A DNA stretch of 64,000 nucleotides from Boswellia sacra (Eukaryota > Streptophyta > Magnoliopsida > Sapindales > Burseraceae). The position numbers and the translations under genes were made by a program. A model generated the notes under the pieces. The model ran no database searches, was not told the DNA's origin, and saw nothing but the letters and a program-made list of their open reading frames with translations. Positions 48,592 to 60,554 of this stretch are shown one piece after another. Positions within the stretch are counted from its first letter, which is position 1. Every line of letters starts with the position of its first letter. Location: the NCBI GenBank assembly GCA_013180625.2, contig SNVD02011144.1, positions 186,001 through 250,000 of the forward strand. The letters run 5' to 3'.

Positions 48592-49927
48592 GGGCTAATC
48601 ACACAGACCCCCCTAGGTTTTGGCTTAATTTCATCTAAATTCACTGTTTACCACTTTTCATCATACGATACCCCTGACTTTTTCGAAATTCATCATGAAT
48701 ACCCCTTCTGTCAATTTTACCGTTAAATACTCGTAAATAAATTCAATGTGAAGGGTATAGTGGTCATTTAATATAATATAAAGTAAACTAATCAAAAATC
48801 TGTAAGAGTTAGGATTTGAACTCGGGATCAATACTTCAAAACTCTTATATACACTCTACCAGCAAGCCAAAGACAATACTCAAGAACAAAGTATATATTT
48901 AAACATATTCAAACTGAGTCTGAAGCTTAACAACCGAGGCACTATACTTTTGTCCCCCTCTCCTTCTGTTATTGCATTTCGTTTTTTTATTCTATATTTA
49001 ATTTTGTCTAAAATAACAATGATTTCATTAAAAAAATCAATTTCATTATATTCCTCCACCATACCTCCTCCGCAATACTTCTCTCTTTCTTCATCAGACT
49101 GCCGCCCTACCATTGTCACAACCCCCAAAACCATCCCACAACTCCATTAACTTCCGTCGGCCTAGCTCTCTTAAACCAAACCCCCTCTCGTCTTGCTTGG
49201 TGGCCCCACTTCCCTCTCTCACCCTCCTGCAACTTTTCAAATGATTAACCTCTTGCTTGGTGGCCCCACGTCCTTCTCTCACCCTCATGCAACTTTTCAA
49301 ATAATCAAACTCATCATTTCCATTATATATTCCCCTTCTTCGTGGCCCAATTTCCTTCTCTCACCCTCCTGCAAATTAATTTAATTTTTATATTCTTGAT
49401 TTATACTTATTAATATTTAATATATACTAATTATTTTATTAGGACTTTATTTTCTTGGATTTGGGTTGAATGAGATGATTTATAGGTGGAGGCAGAGGAG
49501 GAAAGAGTTTGCTTGAGAGGCGGAATATGGTGGAGAGAGAGGGACTGTCGTTGGGTGGAGAAAGGATATGGGTGTTGTTTATTAGATTTTATAAACATGA
49601 TATTACATATAAATGAAAATGTTTTGTCAATAAAATTTTGAACTTAGTAGTTGGCACGGTGGTAACGTAGAAGACAACTTCAATTGCAAGGGTAAGGGTT
49701 CGAATCCACTAAAACATTTTTCCTCAATTATAAACTTAAATTAAGGGTATTTTAGTATTTACAATGAAATTGGATGGAAAAGTGATGTCACTTAACGGTA
49801 AAACTGACGGAAGGGGTGTTAATGATGAATTTCAAAAAAGTAAGGGGTACCGTATAATGAAAAGTGACAAACAGTGAATCTGGATAAAATTAAGTCAAAA
49901 CCTAGGGGATGCCTGTGTGATTAACCC
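48592..49927. mobile_element. MULE-like non-autonomous element with long inverted repeats in SKIP24 intron 1
   Basis: It is flanked by the perfect 10-bp duplication GTTTTGATTT (48582-48591 and 49928-49937), typical of Mutator-like elements (9-11 bp). The ends GGGCTAATCACACAG and CTGTGTGATTAACCC begin inverted repeats of about 150 bp, roughly 85% alike. The 1336-bp element has no transposase frame. It contains a 60-bp direct repeat (49191-49310) and, near each arm, sequence like tRNA promoter boxes. Confidence 0.88.
49191..49380. repeat. 60-bp direct repeat inside the MULE-like element
   Basis: tcttgcttggtggccccac begins at 49191 and again at 49251. A partial third copy starts near 49338 with cttcgtggcccaatttcctt. 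Confidence 0.85.
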
Positions 49928-50510
49928 GTTTTGATTTTTCATGGACTAAATGTATCTTCTTTTAGTGGTTTAGATAAGGGTGAAATGTTTTAACACTAAT
50001 TTTGAAAATAATTTGTTGAAATAAATTTATAATTATTAATTTTATAAAATTTAATAATTAAGATTAAAAGTCAACAAATTATATTTAATGATGTCAATTT
50101 ATTAATTATTTTAATTATTAAATTTTATAGATCAATGACTGATTTTTTATCAATTATCTTAATTATCTAATTACGTACATGATTGGAATAGTGAAATGAC
50201 TAAAAATTTGTATTAGTTTTATGCCACAAAAACTATTCTTTTTACAATTTCAAGATTTTGAAAGTAGGAAAAGGTTTTGATGTGACTTATTATTGGTTTA
50301 GATTTACGATGATTCGAATATATGTAAAGTTCTGGGCGGGGCTTATCGTGTTGGTGTTATTTTAGGCCAGCTTCAGTGGCGTTGAATGTATGGCAGCCAG
50401 AAAATGTTCGGGGTGAGTGGATGCAAATAGTTGACCAATGTGCTGATCCTGTCAATTCGAGATTGTGTGCACTTGAGGTGGAACTTAGGCTTTGCATGCA
50501 ACAGATTGCA

Positions 50511-52948
50511 CGTAAAGCCCATTAAAGCCCATTAATATTTTAACTAAGCCTAGCCCCATCAATTTTTTTTAGCCCAGCCCATAAGTCTTTTATTCATTAT
50601 ATATATATGCCATGCATTTATATTAGGATTAATTAAGACATAATTAGAAGAAAATTCAGAAGAGAAGACAGAGGGGGGGAACGTGAGATAAGGGGAGAGA
50701 AAGCAAGAGAAGATTTTGATTTTTCTAAGGAATTTAAAGATTTTAAGGTAATTTCTTCATCTCTTAGTTTAATTAGATTATATAATTTCAATCCTATCTC
50801 TAGATCAATATTAGGAGGAGGTTGTTTGATATTTGGAGATGTAATAGAGAGAGAGAAACTAGAGAGAGAAATGAGATTTCCATGCTTATTTAGGCTTCAA
50901 TTTCTTGTATTTTGAAGGAATTGAAGTTTTGATGATAATTATGAAGAATTAGGGTTCTGTGAACAGTATAGATTTCGAAAATTATAGCAATCTGATGGCT
51001 TGTAATCTGATTTTCAAATTTATATATGTTAAAATAGACATCCTAAGGATTTGTTTAAAATTGGATTCACTGAAAAATGTGGAGTATGCAATTTATTATG
51101 AATTTTCGAAGTTTACTGTTCGCCACTGGAAATTCAGTTTTTCTGCAGAAAATCAGTTTTAGGCAAGTTAATTGAGTTATCTAGAGGTCTTCAAAAATTA
51201 TAAAATTTGGGATATGAGTTTATATATATGTGTAGTTTAAAACTGGAGAGTTTTGTGAATTTACAAATTTAGTACAAATTATCATGCATTTTAGAATAGG
51301 GAGAGGTCAGTTCTGGAAATGAGTTTACAGAATTTGTGTATCTGAAAAAAAATGAAGGATTTAAGGGACCTATGAACACAGAATGCTATGCAATTTGATA
51401 TGATATTAGGTATGTATGTGTAGAATATCTTTATAAAATATTAGACCATTTGGATGAGTGAATTAATTATTAAAAATCGGAGAACCAGAATTGGTCAGTT
51501 TAAGAAGTGTGAAATTAAAGAATTTTATTTGGCTTTTCCCTTAGGTGAGACTGCGGTTCCTAATACATACCAGGATTCGAACGCGGAAGGGGTTGCCACG
51601 CAAGTTAATCCACGAGAATAGTGAGTGGGAAAAATACTATTTTTACCAACAATTGAACTATAAATTATAAATTTCTATTTATTTATAATTGTTAGCAAAA
51701 TTTTATTATGTTAATAAATAGATATTCCTTTATTCTAGTATGAAACATATTTTATAGTTTATCAAATTTTGTCTATGCAGTATCGGAAATGATTGTTTAA
51801 TGTTTTAGAGATTTAAAAGTAAAGAATTGAATTTTTTTGTTTTACTAAGATAGTACCCAATTCATTCAGATAGTAAAATTATAGAGGTCTTTGGGACCCA
51901 TTCAGGCACACATAGAGGCTTTGGGCCGTGTAATCTGAATGTTTAGCTCTTTGGGGGTAGCTCTGCGCATGCGTAGGATCAGTATAGTGATATCTTGACC
52001 TGAGCGATCCTAGCCCCGCCAGGTCATGATCAGTCAGATTAGTTTGGGTACTTGATTAGTGAAACTGTAATGACTTAGAAATTTAAATTAAGAAATGAGT
52101 TTTATGAGATTTAGAAACTTAATATATTTATCATGTTGAATATTGAATGCAAGTATAAATGCTTTAGAAGATTTTTATATTCAAATTTAGATTTTGTGAA
52201 AAGCATAGAAATTATTGAAAGAATTGCTTCCTCGTTTTTGTATCTTTTCTAAGTAGTTTTCTTATTAATGTTAGTAAAGCATAATTTTTAATTAATTAAT
52301 TATTATGATATAGTATTTTATTTTATGCAAAATTTTTATCTATTTTAATGACTCTATCCCACTCACTGAGGTTATACTCACCATATTTTTCTTTTCTTTA
52401 AAAACCCCTTTTTTTTCCCAGGAGATTGCAGTGTTCAGTCGGAACGCCAGTAGCTGCTTGAGGTTGGCCATTTGATGATGTTTTGAGAGCTTTCTTTTTT
52501 ATATCTTATTGTATTATCGTAGATAGTTTTCTTGCATATGTAAATATTTGATATCGTATATGTATCAAAGATTTGTTTTAGTTTCTTTTAGACATTTTTG
52601 TTTATTCAATCATGTTTGAGTTTTTAAACTTATATTTAAAATTTTGGTTGTAAACTTTTTGAATCGAAATTAATCATATTTGAGGCCGGAGGCCATATTT
52701 TCTTCTAAAGACTGTTTTGGAGATACAATTATTTTAATAGATGGACTTAAGGTCCCGAAAAGGAAGTTAGTGGTTATATAAATATTTTGGAAGTGTTAAA
52801 TTTTGTGTACTTGGCAGGGGGATTAGTCTAAAATACAGGGGAAACTCTGCCAAATTTTTCATAAATTAGCATATTTTAAAAAAGTTAAATTTTCTTAGTA
52901 CAGTTTTAGGCACGATTCGTCCGTGTTAGCTAGGGGCGGGTCGTGTCA
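50511..52948 (+). repeat. 5' LTR of element B
   Basis: 2438 bp, from CGTAAAGCCC to GGGTCGTGTCA. The first base is C where the 3' LTR has T, so the terminal TG has been lost in this copy. Confidence 0.93.
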
Positions 52949-52950
52949 AC

Positions 52951-52963
52951 TTGGTATCAGAGC
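52951..52963 (+). promoter_or_regulatory. Primer-binding site of element B
   Basis: TTGGTATCAGAGC starts two bases after the LTR. It is the standard plant initiator-methionine tRNA primer site. Confidence 0.9.
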
Positions 52964-53053
52964 ATGGTTTTTAAGATTTTGTTAACTTTTTCACGTTTGC
53001 ATAAACATAGTTTTGTAATGATAAAAGAAGCGTTATATTTTGTAGGCATCATC

Positions 53054-56000
53054 ATGAGCCAACATACAGGCAGACCTCGCACTAGAGCCAGGGGCGGACT
53101 GAACCAAACTGCAAATTCTCCACCACCACCACTGAAGGTGAAGGGGAAAATGAACATAGTCGTGGAGAGGAAAGACAGTCAAATGCGAGAGGAAATGAGA
53201 ATAGGAATCACCGTGACCCTCCTATCATTATACACTCAGTAGATGCACTAGCCCAGCTTGTTGCTACTGTTACTCAAAATCAAGGGTGTGTTAGGGAAGA
53301 GAACACTATTGAGCGGGTTAGGATGTTGGGTGGTCAAAGCTTTGATGGTAATGTTGATCCTCCTAGTGCAGAGGCTTGGTTAAGCAAGCTAGAGCATATC
53401 TTTGGAGTTATGGGGTGTATTGATGAGCAGAAGTTGCTTTTTGCTACATTTTTATTGGAGGGTGGAGCATACCACTGGTGGGAGTCAGTTCAGCGTCGTC
53501 ATCCATCACAGGAAGTTATTACTTGGGCTTTGTTCAAAAAGGAGTTCTTTGATCACTACTTTCCTGCTGTGTACAAAGATATCAAGCGTAGTGAGTTCTT
53601 GAGACTGGTTCAAGGGTCCAGATCAGTGGAGGAGTATGAGAAGAAATTTTTAGAGCTCTCCAGATTTGCTCCTTCTATTGTGGTTGATGAGGAGGAAAGG
53701 TGTAAAAAGTTTGAAGAAGGATTACGTAGAGAAATCAGAATTGTACTTGCTGCCAACAATTATGATGACTTTGGTAAGTTAGTCCAAGCTGCTATGAAAG
53801 TTGAGAGAAATTTGGGAGAGGCTAACCGAGCTGATTCAAGCTATAAACGTCAGCAGAGTTGGCCAGTTGATAGTACTAGCCACCGACCAAGCAAGAGAGG
53901 GGGCAGTTATTCAGCTTATTCTGATAGTTATAAGAGTACTTAGAGACAGGGTCCACCAGAGGGGTAAAAACAAAGTTCTAGACAGGGAGCTATGCAACAA
54001 TCTGTGGGAAGTAATTCTAGAGATCAGCGGATTAGTAGAAAGGGGAGCAGACAACATGATGATCAATCCAGAATGACTCCATTCCCATTATGTGAGACTT
54101 GTGGCAAGCTTCATGAGGGAGAGTGTCGGTTTGGTAAACCTGGTTGTTATCATTGTGGTCAGAATGGACATATCAAGAAATTTTGTCCTACTTTAACTCA
54201 AAATAGCAGTTTTGTTTAGAAAGATAGAGAACCAGGAAGGCTTCAAATCGGGACATCTACTTCTTCAGCTAGAAACCAGACGAATACCTCAAGAAATAGT
54301 AATAATCAACAGGGTAGTCAGCCAGTTCGACAGGCACGGGTTTTTACCATGACTCAGCAGCAGGCATAGGCTACGCCAAAGGTGGTTACTGGTACGTTGA
54401 CTATCTTTGGTCGTGAGGCCCACATTTTGATTGATCCTGGATCCACCCATTCCTTTGTTTCCTGTACGTTTGCTATGTATGCTGATAGAGATTTGAAACC
54501 ATTGGAGTGTACTTTAGCAGTAGCCACACCTATTGGGGATTCCATCTTGGTAGGAAATGTTCTTAAGGATTGCATTGTGAAGGTGGGTAATCATGATCTA
54601 TTAGCAAACTTGATTCCTTTAGATATCCGAGACTTCGATGTGATATTGGGAATGGATTGGCTTGCAACTCACCATGCATCTGTAGATTGCTTCAAGAAGG
54701 AGGTGGTGTTTAGAAAACCTGAAACACCTGAATTTATTTTCTATGGAGATCGACGAATCCTCTCTACTTGCATAATATCTGCTCTTGAAGCTAAACGATT
54801 ATTTGAAAAGGGGTGTTCAGCCTACCTAGCTCATGTGATTGACACTTCAATGGGTGAAGCAAAGATAGAAGATATTCCTATTGTACAAGATTTCCCAGAT
54901 GTGTTCCCAGAAGAATTACCCGGCTTACCACCAGATAGGGAGGTTGAATTCACAATCGACCTAGTTCCAGGCACAACTCCTATTTCCATGGCACCATACA
55001 GAATGGCTCCAGCAGAGTTAAAAGAGTTAAAAGTTTAATTACAAGAGTTGGTTGATAAGGGGTTTATTAGACCTAGTGTTTCACCATGGGGAGCACCGGT
55101 CTTGTTTGTTAAAAAGAAGGATGGAACAATGCGGTTATGTATAGACTACCGACAGTTGAACAAGGTGACAATACGTAACAAGTATCCTCTTCCTCGTATT
55201 GATGATTTGTTTGATCAGTTGCAAGGTGCAAGGGTTTTCTCCAAGATAGATTTGCGTTCGGGTTACCGTCAACTCAAGATTAGAGAGGCTGATGTACCTA
55301 AGACTGCTTTCAGAACTCGTTATGGGCACTATGAATTTCTTGTAATGCTGTTTGGGTTGACTAATGCTCTAGCAGCTTTTATGGACCTGATGAATCGAGT
55401 ATTTCATCCTTATTTGGATCGCTTTGTTATTGTGTTTATTGATGACATATTGGTGTATTAGCGAGACAAAGAAGAGCATGCAGAACATTTGAAGATAGTT
55501 TTACAGACCTTGAGGGAGGAACAACTTTATGCCAAATTCAGCAAATGCCAGTTTTGGCTGGACAAAGTTGTGTTTTTAGGACATGTGATATCAGCTAAAG
55601 GGGTGTATGTAGATCCTTAGAAGATAGAAGCTATTGTTAAATGGGAGAGACCCACTAATGTAACAGAAGTCAGAAGTTTTCTTGGCTTGGCAGGTTATTA
55701 TAGGAGATTTATTGAGAATTTTTCCAGAATTGTTGTTCCATTAACACGGTTGACTCGTAAGGAGGTGAAGTTTGAGTGGACTGATGCTTGTGAGCAGTGT
55801 TTTCAAGAGCTCAAAACACGATTAACTTCAGCACCTATACTTACTTTTCCATCTGGTAATGAGGGGTTCGTGATTTACAGTGATGCCTCTAGACAGGGGT
55901 TAGGTTGTGTTTTGATGCAACACGGTAAGGTGATAGCTTATGCTTCAAGGCAACTAAAGAAGCATGAACAAAATTATCCCACCCATGACTTAGAATTGGC

Positions 56001-57777
56001 AGCAATTGTATTTGCACTCAAGACTTGGCGACATTACTTGTATGGGGCAACATGTCAAATTTACACAGATCACAAGAGCCTCAAGTATTTATTCACTCAA
56101 AAAGAATTGAATCTTAGGCAGAGAAGATGGATTGAGCTTATCAAGGATTATGACTGCACAATTGACTATCACCCAGGTAAAGCAAATATAGTAGCGGATG
56201 CACTCAGCCGAAAGTCCTCGAGCTCTATAGCCTATTTGAAGGTGACATATCTACCTTTATTGATTGAATTGAGGTCTTTGGGAATTGAGCTAACAATAAA
56301 TGACTCAAGTGTGCTACTAGCCAATTTCCATGTTAGACCTACTTTAATTAATAAAGTTAGAGATGCACAAGTACAAGATCCTCAGTTAATGAAACTGATA
56401 GAAGAAGTGAAGAAAGGTTTACGATCAGACTTTGTGGTTAGAGATGATGGAGCATTAGTTATGGGAAATAGACTTTGTGTGCCCAACATTGAAGAATTAA
56501 AGAAAGAGATTATGGAAGAAGCTCACTTTCCAGCCTATGTAATGCATCCAGGAAGTACTAAGATGTATCGTAATTTGAGAGAACATTATTGGTGGCAAGG
56601 TATGAAGCGAGAAATTGCAGAATTTGTGTCTCGGTGTTTAGTTTGCCAACAAATCAAAGCTGAGCACCAGAAACCTGCGGGACTCTCTCAACCACTTCCT
56701 ATTCCTGAATGGAAATGGGAACATATTACCATGGATTTTGTGGTAGGACTTCCACGTACTATGGCTGGTCATGATGGTATTTGGGTAGTGGTAGATCGTC
56801 TTACAAAATCTGCACACTTTTTACCTATCAAGGCTACTTATTCATTGAATAGGCTAGCTAGTATTTATGTAGCAGAGGTAGTCCGTCTTCATGGTGCACC
56901 TGTGTCAATAATATCAAATAGAGATCCACGTTTCACTTCTAGATTTTGGCCTAGCTTGCAAAAAGCTTTAGGCACAAAATTGAATTTCAGCACAGCTTTT
57001 CACCCACAAACAGATGGTCAATCTGAGTGTACCATTCAAACTCTTGAAGATATGCTTAGAGCTTGTGTATTGGAGTTTAAAGAAAATTGGGATGTTTATT
57101 TGCCTCTAATGGAATTTGCTTATAATAATAGTTACCAATCCAGTATTGAAATGGCACCTTATGAGGCTCTAGATGGAAGGAAATATAGAACACCAATATG
57201 TTGGGATGAAGTGGGTGAGAGGAGACTATTAGGACCAGAACTGGTACAGGATACGAATGAAAAGATAGTTATTATTAGAAACAAGATGAAGGCAGCACAA
57301 GATCGATAGAAGAGTTATGCTGATAAGCGTAGAAGAGATCTAGAGTTTCAGGTGGGAGATAAAGTATTTTTGAAGATATCTCCTTAGAAAGGTGTGCTTC
57401 GTTTTGGTAAACGTGGAAAACTAAGTCCGCGTTACATTGGACCTTACGAGATTATCGCGTGTGTGGGTACAGTTGCTTACCGTTTAGCTTTGCCTCTAGA
57501 GTTGTCAAAGATACATAATGTGTTTCATGTCTCTATGCTCCGAAAGTACGTGTATGATCCAAGCCATATCCTTCAACAGCAGCCAATTCAATTAAAAGAA
57601 GACTTGACTTTTGAAGAAGAACCATTAGAGATCATAGAATGGAAACAGCAACTACTTCGTGCTAAGACTATTCCATTGGTTAAGGTATGGTGGTGAAATC
57701 ACTCGAAGGAAGAAGCTACGTGGGAGCGAGAAGACATTATGCGAGCTCAATACCCACATCTCTTTCTCTCAGGTTAG
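53054..57777 (+). pseudogene. gag-pol: Element B gag-pol, frameshifted and with ten in-frame stops
   Basis: ATG 53054 starts gag, but the frame shifts at about 53110-53140; the rest is in one frame to TAG 57775. Stops inside are at 53941, 53965, 54217, 54367, 55036, 55459, 55618, 57307, 57385 and 57694. Domains: capsid region (about 53320-53830), zinc knuckle CYHCGQNGHIKKFC (about 54148), protease with ILIDPGSTHSFVS (about 54430), RT with FIDD (about 55440), RNase H with [10 protein letters not shown] and YTDHKSL (about 55880-56090), integrase HHCC (about 56540-56650) and core. The second catalytic aspartate of the integrase, expected in S-D-R-D-P-R-F, is Asn here (codon AAT at 56917). In the RT, the usual Pro residues of MPFG and NAP are Leu. 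Most changes are C-to-T or G-to-A. Confidence 0.9.
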
Positions 57778-57814
57778 TAATTTCGAGGACGAAATTTTTT
57801 TAGGAGGGTAGTAT
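57778..57814 (+). promoter_or_regulatory. Polypurine tract region of element B
   Basis: cgaggacgaaattttttta and aggagggta lie just before the 3' LTR, the arrangement typical of this type of element. Confidence 0.7.
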
Positions 57815-60252
57815 TGTAAAGCCCATTAAAGCCCATTAATATTTTAACTAAGCCTAGCCCCATCAATTTTTTTTAGCCCAGCCCATAAGTCTTTTATTCA
57901 TTATATATATATGCCATGCATTTATATTAGGATTAATTAAGACATAATTAGAAGAAAATTCAGAAGAGAAGACAGAGGGGGGGAACGTGAGATAAGGGGA
58001 GAGAAAGCAAGAGAAGATTTTGATTTTTCTAAGGAATTTGAAGATTTTAAGGTAATTTCTTCATCTCTTAGTTTAATTAGATTATATAATTTCAATCCTA
58101 TCTCTAGATCAATATTAGGAGGAGGTTGTTTGATATTTGGAGATGTAATAGAGAGAGAGAAACTAGAGAGAGAAATGAGATTTCCATGCTTATTTAGGCT
58201 TTAATTTCTTGTATTTTGAAGGAATTGAAGTTTTGATGATAATTATGAAGAATTAGGGTTCTGTGAACAGTATAGATTTTGAAAATTATAGTAATCTGAT
58301 GGCTTGTAATCTGATTCTAAAATTTATATATGTTAAAATAGACATCCTAAGGATTTGTTTAAAATTGGATTCACTGAAAAATGTGGAGTATGCAATTTAT
58401 TATGAATTTTCGAAGTTTACTGTTCACCACTGGAAATTCAGTTTTTCTGCAGAAAATCAGTTTTGGGCAAGTTAATTGAGTTATCTAGAGGTCTTCAAAA
58501 ATTATGAAATTTGGGATATAAGTTTGTATATATGTATAGTTTAAAACTGGAGAGTTTTGTGAATTTACAAATTTAGTACAAATTATCATGTATTTTAGAA
58601 TAGGGAGAGGTCAGTTCTGGAAATGAGTTTACAGAATTTGTGTATCTGAAAACAAAATGAAGGATTTAAGGGATCTAATGAACACAGAATGCTATGCAAT
58701 TTGATATGATATTAGGTATGTATGTGTAGAAGACCTTTATAAAATATTAGACCATTTGGATGAGTGAATTAATTATTTAAAATCGGAGAACCAGAATTGG
58801 TCAGTTTAAGAAGTGTGAAATTAAAGAATTTTATTAGGCTTTTCCCTTAGATGAGACTGCGGTTCCTAATACATACCAGGATTCGAACGCGGAAGGGGTT
58901 GCCACGCAAGTTAATCCACAAGAATAGTGAGTGGGAAAAATACTATTTTTACCAACAATTGAACTATAAATTATAAATTTCTATTTATTTATAATTGTTA
59001 GCAAAACTTTATTATGTTAATAAATAGATATTCCTTTATTCTAGTATGAAGCATATTTTATAGTTTATCAAATTTTGTCTATGCAGTATCGGAAATGATT
59101 GTTTAATGTTTTAGAGATTTAAAAGTAAAGAATTGAATTTTTATGTTTTACTAAGATAGTACCAAATTCATTCAGATAGTAAAATTATAGAGGTCTTTGG
59201 GACCCATTCAGGCACACATAGAGGCTTTGGGCCGTGTGATCTGGATGTTTAGCCCTTTAGGGGCAGCTCTGCGCATGCGTAGGATCAGTATAGTGATATC
59301 TTGGCCTGAGCGATCCTAGCCCCGCCAGGTCATGATCAGTCAGATTAGTTTGGGTACTTGATTAGTGAAACTGTAATGACTTAGAAATTTAAATTAAGAA
59401 ATGAGTTTTATGAGATTTAGAAACTTAATATATTTATCATGTTGAATATTGAATGCAAGTATAAATGCTTTAGAAGATTTTTATATTCAAATTTAGATTT
59501 TGTGAAAAGCATAGAAATTATTGAAAGAATTGCTTCCTCGTTTTTGTATCTTTTCTAAGTAGTTTTCTTATTAATGTTAGTAAAGCATAATTTTTAATTA
59601 ATTAATTATTATGATATAGTATTTTATTTTATGTAAAATTTTTATCTATTTTAATGACTCTATCCCACTCACTGAGGTTATACTCACCATATTTTTCTTT
59701 TCTTTAAAAACCCCTTTTTTCTCAGGAGATTGCAGTGTTCAGTCGGAACGCCAGTAGCTGCTTGAGGTTGGCCATTTGATGATGTTTTGAGAGCTTTCTT
59801 TTTTATATCTTATTGTATTATCGTAGATAGTTTTCTTGCATATGTAAATATTTGATATCGTATATATATCAAAGATTTGTTTTAGTTTCTTTTAGACATT
59901 TTTGTGTATTCAATCATGTTTGAGTTTTTAAACTTATATTTAAAATTTTGGTTGTAAACTTTTTGAATCGAAATTAATCATATTTGAGGCCGGAGGCCAT
60001 ATTTTCTTCTAAAGACTATTTTGGAGATACAATTATTTTAATAGATGGACTTAAGGTCCCGAAAAGGAAGTTAGTGGTTATATAAATATTTTGGAAGTGT
60101 TGAATTTTGTGTACTTGGCAGGGGGGTTAGTCTAAAATACAGGGGAAACTCTGCCAAATTTTTCATAAATTAGCATATTTTAAAAAAGTTAAATTTTCTT
60201 AGTACAGTTTTAGACACGATTCGTCCGTGTTAGCTAGGGGCGGGTCGTGTCA
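57815..60252 (+). repeat. 3' LTR of element B
   Basis: 2438 bp, from TGTAAAGCCC to GGGTCGTGTCA, the same length as the 5' copy. Confidence 0.93.
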
Positions 60253-60554
60253 TTGCAGGCTTTGATAAGGTGTAGGTATCAACTTCTCTTGGACGGGCAA
60301 TGTGTTCATTGAATTTGGAAGATGGATTGTAACATATATTTGTAACGCTTTGGTACATTTGATGGCAGAGAAAGCAGAGGCAAAGACTTGATAAGGCACA
60401 GGAAGAGTTGGAATCAATCAAAGATTGTCCTTTGCGAGAGCGTAAGTTGACAAATAGTGAGGACAACGAGTGCCAAAAAAAAAAAAAGACGAGGAAATTG
60501 AAAGCCTGTAATATTGGTAAGAAACTTCGTTCTTGTTCTTTCTATGTCAAATAG

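Larger units (their letters stand above)
50511..60252 (+). mobile_element. LTR retrotransposon B: Ty3/Gypsy with long LTRs (Del/Tekay-like)
   Basis: Complete element of 9742 bp flanked by the perfect 5-bp duplication TTGCA (50506-50510 and 60253-60257). LTRs are both 2438 bp and differ at about 43 positions by eye (about 98% alike), so the insertion is younger than element A. Order: LTR, primer site, gag with zinc knuckle, protease, RT, RNase H, integrase, C-terminal domain, purine tract, LTR. Integrase last means Ty3/Gypsy. Long LTRs, the initiator-Met-type primer site and the FRGRRFF-like end suggest the Del/Tekay branch of chromoviruses; this last step is inference. Ten in-frame stops make it non-autonomous. 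Confidence 0.93.
48103..60554 (+). pseudogene. SKIP24: F-box protein SKIP24-like gene, frameshifted and split by a retrotransposon
   Basis: Exon 1 is 48103-48519 and starts MVGNVLPDELWRKIV with the F-box (KDLCCISISYRHLHRL). The frame shifts near 48260-48275: the F-box is in one frame, and IYKIRFEKHKERKFATHRR onward is in another. Exon 2 starts at 50366 (PASVALNVWQPENVRGEWMQ) and runs to 50510, where retrotransposon B begins. After it, four codons, GGC TTT GAT AAG (60258-60269), complete the exon before a GT. Exon 3 starts at 60369 (RKQRQRLDKAQEELESIK) and runs to TAG 60552 or to a GT donor at 60517. Exon 3 contains a 13-A run. Without the insert the phases join exactly. F-box proteins recruit substrates to SCF ubiquitin ligases. 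The retrotransposon lies in the gene's own direction. A functional product is unlikely. Confidence 0.85.

Noticed and set aside
49680..49715. Possible tRNA gene (exact B-box)
   Set aside because: No acceptor stem or cloverleaf could be formed; it belongs to the arm of the MULE-like element.
51560..51600. tRNA-like word ggattcgaac in the LTR of element B (and again near 58880)
   Set aside because: Only one promoter-like box, no A-box or fold, and repeated in both LTRs.
50511..60252. Element B as an ordinary intronic insertion
   Set aside because: The reading frame runs up to the element and resumes after one copy of the target duplication, before any splice donor.
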